The notes beneath the pieces are model-generated. The model was not told the origin of the DNA, made no database searches, and saw only the letters and a list, made by a program, of their open reading frames with translations. A stretch of DNA of 64,000 nt, taken from assembly GCF_020829665.1 (NCBI RefSeq), contig NZ_JAIVFT010000024.1, positions 1-64,000 on the forward strand. Direction: 5' to 3'. Source of the DNA: Nostoc sp. CHAB 5824 (lineage in GTDB: Bacteria > Cyanobacteriota > Cyanobacteriia > Cyanobacteriales > Nostocaceae). This document shows, in pieces, positions 17,822-26,879 of the stretch (the stretch's first letter is position 1; each line of letters opens with the position of its first letter). The translations under genes were made by a program, and so were the position numbers.

Positions 17822-20800
17822 TTACTCGTCTTCTTCCAACGATTCCCGGGAAAGAGATTCATAAGTTGGTCGAGGAGGTGTGCGACGGGCTGATTGGTCT
17901 GCCATCAAATCGACTTCTACATCCAGGGAACTGCCGTCTGCTTGGGTTTCTACCTTGTGTACGGCAATGTCTAACCCCAATGATTGCAACTCGCGCATCA
18001 GTACCTTAAACGACTCTGGGGTTCCAGGTCGAGGAATTGCCTTACCTTTAACGATCGCATTTAACGCTTCATTCCGTCCTTGCATATCGTCAGATTTAAC
18101 TGTGAGCAATTCCTGTAAGGTGTAAGCTGCACCAAAGGCTTCCAGTGCCCACACTTCCATTTCTCCAAACCGCTGACCACCTTGTTGTGCTTTACCACCC
18201 AAGGGTTGCTGAGTTACCAGTGAGTATGGACCTGTGGAACGGGCGTGAATCTTATCATCGACCAAATGCACCAGCTTCAGCATGTAAGCCACACCGATGG
18301 TAATTGCTCGGTCAAAGGGTTCACCTGTACGACCGTCATACACCATGATTTTGCCTGGGTTATCTGGGTTATATACCCAGTCTTTCCCTGTTTCGTCTCG
18401 TGCTTCTTGCAATTTGCCATGCACGATTCGGCGAGATGACTCTTCCCCGTACATTTCATCAAAGGGAGTAATTTTAAATCGCACTCCCAAGGTTTGACCA
18501 GCCCAACCCAAGAGGCACTCAAATACTTGTCCGACGTTCATCCGACTGGGTACGCCCAAGGGGTTAAGTACAATGTCCACTGGTGAACCATCGGGCAAAT
18601 AAGGCATATCTTCCGCCGGTAATATCCGAGAAATAATTCCTTTATTACCGTGGCGTCCTGCCATTTTGTCGCCAACTTGGATTTTGCGTTTTTGGGCGAC
18701 ATATACCCGGACAACCATATTGGCTCCTGGTGGCAGTTCATCGCCTTGTTCACGAGTAAACAAGCGCACATCAACTACGCGACCTTTTTCACCATTTGGT
18801 ACTCGCAGGGAATTGTCCCGCACATCCCGTGCTTTCTCACCGAAAATCGCCCGCAACAGTTTTTCTTCTGGCGGTTGGTCAGATTCGCCTTTGGGGGTAA
18901 CTTTTCCTACCAAAATATCTCCAGCTTCTACCCACGCCCCAATGCGAATGATTCCCTGTTCATCCAACTGACGTAAGGCATCTTCCCCGACGTTGGGAAT
19001 TTCTCTGGTGATTTCTTCTGGCCCCAGTTTTGTCTGTCTAGCTTCAATTTCATATTTTTCAATGTGAATTGAGGTGTAGACATCATCCTGCACCAGCCTT
19101 TCAGAAATTAAAATTGCGTCTTCGTAGTTGTAGCCTTCCCAAGGCATATAGGCAACTACAATATTTTGTCCTAGCGCCAATTCACCGCCTTCGGTGGAGG
19201 AACCATCAGCTAGCACCTGACCAGCAACAACCCGCTCGCCAATGCGGACAAGAGGTTTCTGATTTAAACAGGTGTCTTGGTTTGAGCGTTGGTACTTGGA
19301 AAGGGTGTACTTAATTTCAGGGGTGTTAGGTTTAGGACGGACGCGAATTTCTGTGGCATCCACATAAGTGACATCGCCATCGGTGCGCGATACAATCACC
19401 ATCCCGGAGTCTCTTGCTCCTTGCGCTTCCAAACCTGTACCCACCAGAGGACGCTCTGGCTTGAGCAGGGGTACTGCTTGCCGTTGCATGTTCGACCCCA
19501 TCAGCGCTCGGTTAGCGTCATCATGCTCCAAGAAGGGAATCATGCTGGTCGCTACCGACACAATCTGTACGGGAGACACTGCTACGTAGTCCACTTGTTC
19601 TGGTGTTGTGGTGGAAAATTCCTGGCGATAGCGCACTGGCACTTGCGGCCCAATAATATGCCCAGTTTCATCTACAGGAATATCTCCCGGAGCAACCCGC
19701 AGATCATCTTCTTCATCGGCTGTCATGTAGGCGGGAGGTAGATCAAATCTGACTCGCCCATTTTCCACAGGTCTAAATGGCGTTTCTAAGAAGCCGTACT
19801 GATTCACCCGTGCATGAGTTGCTAAGGAGCCAATCAACCCGGCGTTGGGGCCTTCTGGTGTCTCAATGGGGCAAATACGTCCATAGTGACTAGGATGAAT
19901 ATCCCTGACAGCAAACCCAGCGCGTTCGCGAGTTAAACCTCCAGGGCCAAGGGCACTAAGGCGGCGTTTGTGGGTCAGTTCTGCTAACGGATTGGTTTGA
20001 TCCATGAACTGACTTAACTGGCTAGAACCAAAGAATTCTTTAATTGCTGCTACGAGTGGTTTGGGGTTTACCAGGGAAGCGGGAGTCAGCACTTCGGCAT
20101 CAGATACAGTCATCCGTTCCCGAATAATTCTCTCTAGACGGTTTAAGCCTACCCGCACTTGGTTTTGCAGCAATTCACCAACGCTTCTTACACGACGATT
20201 ACCTAAATGGTCAATGTCATCGATATTACCAATATCATATTCTAGGTTGATTAGGTAATCTACAGCTGCTAAGATATCGCCAGGAGTCAACACTCGCATT
20301 GTATCTGGAACCGATAGGCGCAATTTCTTGTTGAGCTTGTAGCGTCCGACGCGACCAAGGTCATAACGTTTCGGGTCAAAGAAACGAGAATCTAGGAGCT
20401 GTTGTCCACCTAATACTGTGGGTGGTTCACCAGGACGCAGTTTCCGATATAACTCCATCAAGGCTTCTTCTTCAGAAAATTGCCCTTCTTTTTCGATGGT
20501 TTTCTGGAAATACTCTGGGTGGCGTAAGGCGTCAAAGATTTCGTTGTCTGATAACCCTAAAGCTTTTAAGAGTACCTGCGCTGAGAGTTTGCGGGTTTTG
20601 TCGATGCGTACCCACACCAAATCGTTACGGTCTGTTTCAAATTTCAGCCATGCTCCCCGGTTGGGAATTAAGCTAGCTGAATAAGTACGTCGCCCGTTTT
20701 TGTCGATTTCTGATTTGTAATAAACCCCTGGTGATCGCACTATTTGGTTGACAATTACCCGCTCGGCTCCGTTAATAATAAACGTGCCGCGATCGGTCAT

Positions 20801-21121
20801 CAAAGGCAAATCCCCAATGAATACCTCTTGCTCTTTGATTTCCCCGGTTTCTTTATTAATCAGACGTGTGGGAACATACATTTGGACAGCATAAGTACTA
20901 TCCCGCCGTTTGGCTTCTTCTACGCTGTACTTTGGCTCTTTGAGTTTGTAATTATGACCCAAAAAGTGCAGTTCTAATTTGCCCGTATAATCTGTAATAG
21001 GACTAAAGGAGTTAAGTTCTTCTATCAGCCCTTCTTCCAAAAACCAGCGAAAGCTTGATCGCTGGATTTCAATCAAGTCGGGCAACAGAAAGGCGGGTTC
21101 CATGTATGTTTCTTTAGTCAT
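17822..21121 (-). CDS. rpoB: DNA-directed RNA polymerase subunit beta
   Basis: A 1099-residue beta subunit. Family signatures include the rifampicin pocket region (SSQLSQFMDQTNPLAELTHK, then RRLSALGPGGLTRERAGF), the catalytic flap and switch segments (GDKMAGRHGNKGIISRILP) and the C-terminal clamp segment (GGKAQQGGQRFGEMEVWALE). It is the first gene of the rpoB-rpoC1-rpoC2 operon. The C-terminal tail (PPRPTYESLSRESLEEDE) is acidic. The start at 21121 is the first ATG; MEPAFLLP, six codons later, is an alternative start. Confidence 0.97.
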   Translation of the reverse strand: MTKETYMEPAFLLPDLIEIQRSSFRWFLEEGLIEELNSFSPITDYTGKLELHFLGHNYKLKEPKYSVEEAKRRDSTYAVQMYVPTRLINKETGEIKEQEVFIGDLPLMTDRGTFIINGAERVIVNQIVRSPGVYYKSEIDKNGRRTYSASLIPNRGAWLKFETDRNDLVWVRIDKTRKLSAQVLLKALGLSDNEIFDALRHPEYFQKTIEKEGQFSEEEALMELYRKLRPGEPPTVLGGQQLLDSRFFDPKRYDLGRVGRYKLNKKLRLSVPDTMRVLTPGDILAAVDYLINLEYDIGNIDDIDHLGNRRVRSVGELLQNQVRVGLNRLERIIRERMTVSDAEVLTPASLVNPKPLVAAIKEFFGSSQLSQFMDQTNPLAELTHKRRLSALGPGGLTRERAGFAVRDIHPSHYGRICPIETPEGPNAGLIGSLATHARVNQYGFLETPFRPVENGRVRFDLPPAYMTADEEDDLRVAPGDIPVDETGHIIGPQVPVRYRQEFSTTTPEQVDYVAVSPVQIVSVATSMIPFLEHDDANRALMGSNMQRQAVPLLKPERPLVGTGLEAQGARDSGMVIVSRTDGDVTYVDATEIRVRPKPNTPEIKYTLSKYQRSNQDTCLNQKPLVRIGERVVAGQVLADGSSTEGGELALGQNIVVAYMPWEGYNYEDAILISERLVQDDVYTSIHIEKYEIEARQTKLGPEEITREIPNVGEDALRQLDEQGIIRIGAWVEAGDILVGKVTPKGESDQPPEEKLLRAIFGEKARDVRDNSLRVPNGEKGRVVDVRLFTREQGDELPPGANMVVRVYVAQKRKIQVGDKMAGRHGNKGIISRILPAEDMPYLPDGSPVDIVLNPLGVPSRMNVGQVFECLLGWAGQTLGVRFKITPFDEMYGEESSRRIVHGKLQEARDETGKDWVYNPDNPGKIMVYDGRTGEPFDRAITIGVAYMLKLVHLVDDKIHARSTGPYSLVTQQPLGGKAQQGGQRFGEMEVWALEAFGAAYTLQELLTVKSDDMQGRNEALNAIVKGKAIPRPGTPESFKVLMRELQSLGLDIAVHKVETQADGSSLDVEVDLMADQSARRTPPRPTYESLSRESLEEDE

Positions 21122-21868
21122 GCCTCTACCTTTGTCAACCTGGTTAAATTTTTACTTAGACACTGCTGTTTAACGCTTCCCACTCCTAGCCAGTGTCCTT
21201 AGCTGTTTGGGAACTTAATTCTTACACACTTGCTATTTACAGGTGTGGGCAAACGCAGCGATTAAAGCTGGAATGAGAAATTTGGACAAGGGGGTAATCG
21301 CCCGTAATCGGGGACTCAGACGCCAAAAACCCACTATAGTCTTGATTTAAGAAGAATATACAGTTGAGATATTCCTGAGTTTTATCTACTTTGTTCATTT
21401 CCCCTCCAAAAAGCGCGTTAATTTTATGACACAGCTATATACGCTGTGTCTTAAATCCACCAGGCTATTTATACTCTCAGTGATATCCTAGATATCCTAA
21501 GACTGAGGGGATGATCCGCACCTTGTCGGCTTTGAATCAGAATCACTTCATTTTGCTGGATTGTACTCACAAGGCAATTTGTTTAACGATTTTGAATAGG
21601 TTCGATACACACCAAGCCTATGTTGGGCGATCTAGGCTCAACCTGGGTTGGCAGGGTTAGTCATGTGTGGAGAGCATCCGCTTGTAGAGATTTGGAGGAT
21701 GGCCAAGCCGATAACAGCACGGAAAATTAGGCTCAGAAATTTTAGGTTCCTTCCTTTATCATTATGGCGCAAGCAAAATGTTTTTGAGGGAATAATATTA
21801 GCATATTTTTGTCCCCCTAGAGTTTTATTTTTTTTAGCACAACTGAATAAAAGAGATTAAAGTACACT
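21122..21868 (-). promoter_or_regulatory. Long leader between tatD and rpoB
   Basis: A 747-bp gap between genes pointing the same way, unusual because the rest of this block is tight. It holds a perfect 8-bp hairpin (GACACAGC with GCTGTGTC, 21428-21450), a short ORF with a strong ribosome site (21237-21398) and GC-rich text at 21620-21720. The rpoB promoter is probably here, but no sigma-type box can be assigned with confidence. Confidence 0.5.
21237..21398 (-). CDS. Putative 53-residue leader peptide upstream of rpoB
   Basis: An ATG at 21398 is preceded on the minus strand by TTTGGAGGGGAA, an unusually strong ribosome binding site 3-4 nt from the start. It opens a 53-codon frame reading MNKVDKTQEYLNCIFFLNQD, then YSGFLASESPITGDYPLVQI and SHSSFNRCVCPHL. 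No domain or signal is recognised. It lies 115 bp before rpoB and on the same strand, so it could be a regulatory upstream ORF, a free small protein, or chance. Only conservation or ribosome data would settle this. Confidence 0.3.
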   Translation of the reverse strand: MNKVDKTQEYLNCIFFLNQDYSGFLASESPITGDYPLVQISHSSFNRCVCPHL

Positions 21869-22654
21869 TTATATTGACAGACTAAATAATTCACAAGCAT
21901 TCTGGGTAGTTTGATGGGCGATCGCTTCTACTGATTCCTGACGCAGTTTCGCTACTTGCTCGGCCACATAAAGCACGTAGGCAGGCTCGTTGCGCCTTTC
22001 GCCTCGTTTAGGAACTGGAGCGAGAAATGGGCAGTCTGTTTCAATCAGTAGGCGATCGCTACTTACCATCGCAGCTGAGGATTGGATTGCTTTGGCGTTT
22101 TTGAACGTTACCGTCCCGCTAAAGCTGATGTAGAAGCCTAAATCGAGAAACCATTGAGTTTCTTCTGGCGTTCCTCCCCAACAATGCATGACGCCCCGCA
22201 GTCTTTCTCCTTTGACTTCCCGCCATTTTTGCAACACTTCTCTGGTTTGGGCAGTAGCATCGCGGCAGTGGATAATCACTGGTAAGTTGAGTTCAGATGC
22301 GATCGCTAACTGCGACTCAAACACCATAAGCTGATGCTCATAGTTATCAGCTTTATAAAAATCCAGCCCCATTTCCCCAATTGCTACCACATGAGAGTCA
22401 GAACTCGCCAAAGATTTGATTTTCTCGGCTGTCTCGTTATTCCATTTATCAGCATCTAAAGGATGTAATCCTACGGCAAAACTGATTTCGGGAAACTCGT
22501 GTGCTATGGACTGAATGCTGGTAAACTCCTCTGGGTGAACACAGGAATGTACTAAACGTACTACTCCTGCTTCTTGCCACCGCGATCGCACTGTTGCTAA
22601 ATCCGGCTGGAAACTATCAAAGTTGAGATGAACGTGCGTATCTATCAGTTGCAT
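21869..22654 (-). CDS. tatD: TatD family metal-dependent hydrolase (DNase-like)
   Basis: About 261 residues from MQLIDTHVHLNFDSFQPDL. Metal ligands of the TIM-barrel amidohydrolase are visible: HxH in DTHVHL, Glu in AIGEMGLDFY, His in VIIHCRDA and MHCWGG, and Asp in ETDCPFLAP. The family cuts DNA 3' to 5' in E. coli and is linked to DNA repair and quality control. The ATG at 22654 is chosen because an upstream ATG at 22678 would add codons made only of the TCATTGG repeat. Order rpsT-tatD-rpoB is common in this group of cyanobacteria. Confidence 0.88.
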   Translation of the reverse strand: MQLIDTHVHLNFDSFQPDLATVRSRWQEAGVVRLVHSCVHPEEFTSIQSIAHEFPEISFAVGLHPLDADKWNNETAEKIKSLASSDSHVVAIGEMGLDFYKADNYEHQLMVFESQLAIASELNLPVIIHCRDATAQTREVLQKWREVKGERLRGVMHCWGGTPEETQWFLDLGFYISFSGTVTFKNAKAIQSSAAMVSSDRLLIETDCPFLAPVPKRGERRNEPAYVLYVAEQVAKLRQESVEAIAHQTTQNACELFSLSI

Positions 22655-22741
22655 TCTTTGCCCTTTGTCATTGGTCATAAATTATTAGCCCTTGTCAGAA
22701 CTAAGGACATAATGACCTTTTGGGTGAATCTTTCTCCTGTG

Positions 22742-22962
22742 GTCGCAGCTTTGCAATCGCAAAGCTGCTCAAGAGGGAAACCATGTTAGTCAACTGTTTT
22801 AATTGAGCAGAGCCGACGCTAGTCGTTCATAGGACAGCCCTACGGTGAATGCCTTAAGAGGCATAGAGCAAGTGGTGTGGAAACCCTCAAGACTGCGACT
22901 GCACTGACTTAACCATTATCCTTGGCGTTTCACGCCACTTGCTAGAACTTTGGGAAAGTTCT
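22742..22962. ncRNA. Candidate structured RNA between rpsT and tatD
   Basis: The spacer has strong base-pairing potential. It contains a 10-bp stem with a 4-nt loop (GCAGCTTTGC/GCAAAGCTGC, 22745-22768), a hairpin ATGCCT/AGGCAT near 22849-22864, a 13-bp long-range helix (22867-22879 with 22931-22943, one G-T pair) and an 8-bp stem with a GGG loop directly stacked on it (22944-22962). GTCGCAG (22742-22748) can also pair with CTGCGAC (22893-22899), which competes with the first hairpin. GGCG/CGCC inside (22924-22934) competes with the 13-bp helix. The strand is not clear; the pairing works for both. It may be a processed 3' RNA of rpsT, the leader of tatD, or a separate RNA. It is not a known family that I can name. 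Confidence 0.45.
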
Positions 22963-23010
22963 TAACACAGTAGTGCCCTGAATCAGAAGAGCGCACTAAC
23001 TCACCAATGA

Positions 23011-23313
23011 CTATTCAGCGGCGGCTGTTTGAGCTATCGGTTTTAGTTTATGAGCCAATCTTGACTTTTTCCTTGCCCCATTGTTGGGATGAAGAACACC
23101 CCGTTTGATTGCTTTATCGATTTTTCCGTAAGCCTCGGATAACCGAGCCTGTGCTTCTTGTTTTAATTCTGGGGTAGGATTAGCTGCATAGACAGCTACA
23201 GCATTAAAGTATTTCTTCATCAGCGTCTTGACTGCTGATTTGTAAGCTTTGTTACGCAGTCGGTTACGTTCTGCGATTTCGGCACGCTTGAGAGCAGACT
23301 TTGTATTCGCCAC
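23011..23313 (-). CDS. rpsT: 30S ribosomal protein S20
   Basis: A 100-residue basic, helical protein: VANTKSALKRAEIAERNRLR and then NKAYKSAVKTLMKKYF, ending KSRLAHKLKPIAQTAAAE. The helix-rich S20 pattern is clear. It starts with GTG at 23313, because VANTKSALKR is the family N-terminus; the in-frame ATG 33 nt upstream would add a hydrophobic extension foreign to S20. S20 binds 16S rRNA early in 30S assembly and often controls its own synthesis. It is the first gene of the rpsT-tatD-rpoB block. Confidence 0.95.
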   Translation of the reverse strand: MANTKSALKRAEIAERNRLRNKAYKSAVKTLMKKYFNAVAVYAANPTPELKQEAQARLSEAYGKIDKAIKRGVLHPNNGARKKSRLAHKLKPIAQTAAAE

Positions 23314-23739
23314 AGTCAATTCCAAAAATACTATTAATATGTACACACACTACTAGACTTACTAATATAGCATCCAAATTGCCAATGTTATAATTTTATA
23401 AAAAAATCTATCATTAGGATTCGGTACTGGTGATTGGGAAAGAATTTAGTCTATAGTCCCCACTCCTTAATTCCCAGTCCTTAATTTGGTGTGTCATCAA
23501 TTTAGGAAATGCGTTAAAATGAGGTACATCAAATAAAACAGTGATCCTAACTCATACCTGGTTAAGCAATGTGATTGCCAATATAATCCATCTGTCAGTA
23601 AAACGGATGTATTGTCAAAGGCAAGTAACTGTCAATAGCTAAATTTCAGGGATTTTAAAGTATAGAATCGATACTATATTATCGTCTCTGTACACGTGTT
23701 AATTACTAAAAGTTAGGAAAATAAGTAAAAATTATACTC

Positions 23740-23935
23740 AGACCCTGCCCTCTGTAAATCCGGGGGATTGGATGTGTAAACACACTACCTGAAAGCCGTA
23801 AGGAGTGAGGGTAAGGGTATAAGGGTAGTGGGAAATGGCACGCCCACTTCCTGCCGCTAGGCTGCCGAGGCTTGTCGGACTGAGCAATTAAGTCGCCTTC
23901 TCAAGCAAACCCTATGCTGGCAGGCTTGAGAGTAT
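23740..23935 (+). ncRNA. Candidate structured RNA or leader upstream of hisD
   Basis: Within the 740-bp gap between rpsT and hisD, a GC-rich stretch has many short dyads in an AT-rich setting: AATCC/GGATT (23757-23769), TGTG/CACA with a TAAA loop near 23775, AGTGGG/CCCACT (about 23836-23857) and a perfect 8-bp stem TCTCAAGC/GCTTGAGA (23899-23931) followed by an A-rich run. It could be a hisD leader or a stand-alone RNA. I cannot match it to 6S, SRP, tmRNA or RNase P from memory. Confidence 0.3.
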
Positions 23936-24054
23936 CAAAAAAATCCAGGTTAAGCTAGAGAAGAGAATTAGAGTCAGCTTGCACACCCCAGTGGGTCAAG
24001 AGCAATACTAAATCTCAGGTGTGAATATTATAATTTTGGCATTGTCCTTACTCC

Positions 24055-25356
24055 ATGCTGCGAATCATTACTCAGCAGGCAGACGTCAGAGCAGAACTAC
24101 AACGGATCTGCGATCGCACCCATGACGAACAGGTGCTTCACAAAGAAGCAACGGTGCGAGAAGTTTTGCAAGCAGTGAAGCGCCAAGGCGACAAAGCTGT
24201 TTTGCATTACACAGCCGAATTTGACAAACAAAGCCTGAAAGCGGAAGAACTTCGAGTCACAGGCTCGGAACTAGATGCAGCCTATCAGCAGGTATCAAAA
24301 GAGTTGTTGGGCGCGATTAGGCTAGCTTGCCGCCAAATTGAAGCGTTTCATCGTCAGCGAGTACCAAAAAGCTGGGTACACTTTGGCGACGATGAAGTAG
24401 TGTTGGGCAAACGTTATACCCCCGTAGACCGAGCGGGGTTATATGTGCCTGGTGGTCGCGCCGCCTATCCCAGTACAGTGCTGATGAATGCAATTCCGGC
24501 AAAAGTAGCTGCTGTACCCCATGTGGTAATGGTGACACCACCAGGCCCAGGAGGTGCAATTAACTCAGCAGTCTTAGTAGCTGCCCAAGAAGCAGGAGTA
24601 CAAGAAATTTATCGCATTGGGGGCGCACAAGCGATCGCTGCTTTAGCCTATGGTACAGAAACGATTCCAAAAGTGAATGTAATTACTGGGCCTGGTAACA
24701 TTTATGTCACCCTAGCGAAAAAACTTGTCTATGGCACCGTTGGCATTGATTCTTTGGCAGGCCCCAGCGAAGTGCTGGTGATTGCCGATGAAACCGCAAA
24801 TCCGGTGCATGTAGCTGCTGACTTGCTGGCCCAAGCCGAACACGATCCAATGGCGGCAGCAATTTTGCTGACGACAGATGCTGCTTTAGCGAAAAACGTA
24901 CAAGTAGCTTTGGAAAGACAGCTAGTGGATCACCCACGGCGAATAGACACAGAAAAAGCGATCGCTCATTATGGGTTGATTGTCCTTGTGGAATCGCTAC
25001 AAGCAGCAGCAGAACTCTCAAATGAATTTGCCCCCGAACACCTGGAATTAGAAGTAAAAGACCCTTGGGCGCTCCTACCACAGATTCGCCACGCTGGGGC
25101 AATCTTTTTGGGTTACTCAACACCAGAAGCTGTAGGAGACTATTTGGCAGGCCCTAACCATACCTTGCCAACTTCTGGTGCTGCCCGCTATGCTTCTGCA
25201 TTAGGGGTGGAAACTTTCCTCAAACACTCCAGTATTATTCAATACTCCCAAACTGCACTGCAAAATGTAGCTAGTGCCATTGATGTGCTAGCAACAGCAG
25301 AGGGCTTACCTTCCCATGCTGATTCAGTCCGACGCCGAATTCAGCAAGAAGAGTGA
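24055..25356 (+). CDS. hisD: Histidinol dehydrogenase
   Basis: A 433-residue zinc- and NAD-dependent enzyme that oxidises L-histidinol to histidine in two steps, the last reactions of histidine synthesis. Signatures include YVPGGRAAYPSTVLMNAIPA, the NAD-region text IYRIGGAQAIAALAYGTETI, the segment LAGPSEVLVIADETANP, the conserved AEHDP and NEFAPEHLELE (catalytic and zinc His), and GPNHTLPTSG. The start ATG at 24055 fits the family N-terminus (MLRIITQ). It is monocistronic here; hisH is 18 kb away, as usual for cyanobacteria, whose his genes are scattered. Confidence 0.96.
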   Translation: MLRIITQQADVRAELQRICDRTHDEQVLHKEATVREVLQAVKRQGDKAVLHYTAEFDKQSLKAEELRVTGSELDAAYQQVSKELLGAIRLACRQIEAFHRQRVPKSWVHFGDDEVVLGKRYTPVDRAGLYVPGGRAAYPSTVLMNAIPAKVAAVPHVVMVTPPGPGGAINSAVLVAAQEAGVQEIYRIGGAQAIAALAYGTETIPKVNVITGPGNIYVTLAKKLVYGTVGIDSLAGPSEVLVIADETANPVHVAADLLAQAEHDPMAAAILLTTDAALAKNVQVALERQLVDHPRRIDTEKAIAHYGLIVLVESLQAAAELSNEFAPEHLELEVKDPWALLPQIRHAGAIFLGYSTPEAVGDYLAGPNHTLPTSGAARYASALGVETFLKHSSIIQYSQTALQNVASAIDVLATAEGLPSHADSVRRRIQQEE

Positions 25357-25439
25357 TTTGGAATGGTTAATTTTTTTCTAATACTGTTGGCAAAAGTCAC
25401 TTGATAGGTTCCAGATAAAAGTTTGAATGGCAATATCTG

Positions 25440-25610
25440 ACGACAAGCCCTGACGCTCGTTCGCCTTTGGCGTCTCCCCTTCTGCTAAAGAGGCTAACGC
25501 CAAGGGAGAGGACTCGCTACTGCAATCCGACGGGAACCGCCTTCTTTGTGAGAGGCTGCCGCCAACGCGCAGCGTCTCGTAGAGAAGACTGCGACTCCCT
25601 CACTACTATG
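25440..25610. repeat. Cluster of small dispersed repeats after hisD
   Basis: The stretch is filled with fragments of the GACGCT/CTCGTAG-type mini-repeats (for example ACGCTCGTTCGCCTTTGGCG and CGCGCAGCGTCTCGTAGAGA) that also occur inside genes in this window. No coding sense. The rest of the hisD-usp gap (25357-25948) shows no gene. Confidence 0.5.
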
Positions 25611-25948
25611 CGTCTACACACATTATTGCTATCCTGCTTTAAGCTTTTTGGCGGGCGTTTACAAGTTGGGTGTTGCCCGCCTAATCCACTGGCTTATTAA
25701 GGAAAGAGTGACTTGCAAAGTCAGTCAACGGTCAGTTTAGAGGAGGGTAACCCTCCCCAAAGAACTGGCAAAAAAATCTCTACGCCAGTTGCTACAACGC
25801 ACTAACGTCAAAGTGAGGTAAAACCGATCTATCGCACAGCTTCAAATATATAAAGTAAGTAGGCAGATGGAAAAATAATTTAGTGTAGCTGTCAACAAGT
25901 TTTGCTACATACTTATGTAATGGGTCTACTCTTTAGGAGACGAGAGCG

Positions 25949-26374
25949 GTGCTAAACAATATTTTGGTAGCTCTGGACGGTTCGGAAATTGGAGAACGAG
26001 TAATTCAGACTTTAGATAATTTGGCGTTGTCAAAAGATGCCAAAGTTATTCTTTGTCATGTCTTCCTTACGCCAGAGTCAGAGATGGAACTACCCGCTGA
26101 TCGTCCTCAACCAGAGTCACCAACATTTTCTTATTTTCATATTGAAAAACAGCTACAAGCCTATCAGGAAAAGTTATCAATTACCAGTGAGTTAGAACTG
26201 GTAACTGGTGATCCTGCCGAAGAGATTATTCGCCTTGCCAATATTTACAAAACTGACTTGATTATAATTGGCAGTCGGGGATTGATTGGGATGAAGCGAA
26301 TTGTCCAAGGTTCTGTTAGCAGTCAAGTTGTGGAAGAGGCTAATTGTTCCGTGTTGGTGGTAAAGCCGAATTAG
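25949..26374 (+). CDS. Universal stress protein (UspA family)
   Basis: A 141-residue single-domain USP starting at GTG 25949, with AGGAGA about 12 nt upstream. The N-terminus NILVALDGSEIGERV and the ATP-binding signature IIGSRGLIGMKRIVQGSVSS (G-2x-G-9x-G-S) near residues 110-129 place it in the ATP-binding group. Such proteins act in stress survival. A short acidic loop (ESEMELPADRPQPESP, about 44-59) replaces a more compact region in relatives. Alone in its context. Confidence 0.9.
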   Translation: MLNNILVALDGSEIGERVIQTLDNLALSKDAKVILCHVFLTPESEMELPADRPQPESPTFSYFHIEKQLQAYQEKLSITSELELVTGDPAEEIIRLANIYKTDLIIIGSRGLIGMKRIVQGSVSSQVVEEANCSVLVVKPN

Positions 26375-26403
26375 AATCAGGTAAAGGCAAGTGATATCAT
26401 GCC

Positions 26404-26873
26404 ATGATTACAACCCCAACAGTTACTAAACGAACCACCCTTCTTAGTAGTGGCTACGGTGTACGCACAAGTCGAAAAATCCTCTACCCAAACTTTTGTC
26501 AGAGTAAAACTGTCACACTCACCGACATCGCGCCTCAGAATTCATTCCGAGGCGGGATAGAAACGCAGTGCCAAATTTACTAATAAAGATATGGCTGCGG
26601 CAAGAGTTGTCTGTACACCGTAGCTTAGTAGTGGTGAAAGTCGTCAATGAGTAAATAAAGATTGTAGATTATCGAGCCAAGCAGGTTGAGTATAACGTTT
26701 TAAATATTCCAGAGTATTGGATTGTCGATCTATTAATAAACAAAGTGACTGTTTTTAGATTGATAAAATAATTATACAAACTAGTAGAGTTTTTTGTTAC
26801 TCAATGCATTCAATCTGAAACTTTTCCAGAGTTAGAATTAACAGTAGAGCAAGTGTTAACAGCCGAGAATTAA
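26404..26873 (+). pseudogene. Uma2 family endonuclease, heavily degraded, carrying a MITE
   Basis: The N-terminus MITTPTVTKRTTL is typical Uma2, and after the inserted element the C-terminal text is recognisable: VVKVVNE, VDYRAKQVEYNVLNIPEYWI, VDLLINKVTVFRLIK and FPELELTVEQVLTAEN, ending at 26873. The middle, with the catalytic core, is missing and several stop codons and shifts occur. It is an old pseudogene of the same family as the one at 10754. Confidence 0.7.
26454..26623. mobile_element. MITE with 20-bp inverted repeats and 11-bp target duplication
   Basis: A 170-bp element starts CTACGGTGTACGCACAAGTC (26454-26473) and ends with an imperfect reverse complement (26604-26623; 16 of 20 bases agree). 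It is flanked on both sides, with no gap, by the perfect 11-bp direct repeat CTTAGTAGTGG (26443-26453 and 26624-26634). It has no ORF. An 11-bp duplication points to mobilisation by an IS4-type transposase (10-12 bp duplications), which is inference. Confidence 0.8.
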
Positions 26874-26879
26874 AAATAA

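Noticed and set aside
21648..21860. 70-residue plus-strand frame in the rpoB leader
   Set aside because: Composition is unlike proteins and no ribosome site; likely non-coding leader.
22742..22962. Assigning the folded region to a known RNA (tmRNA, SRP, RNase P)
   Set aside because: Their conserved landmark sequences are not present.
23740..23935. Assigning the hisD leader to 6S RNA
   Set aside because: No closing stem plus central bubble arrangement could be shown by eye.
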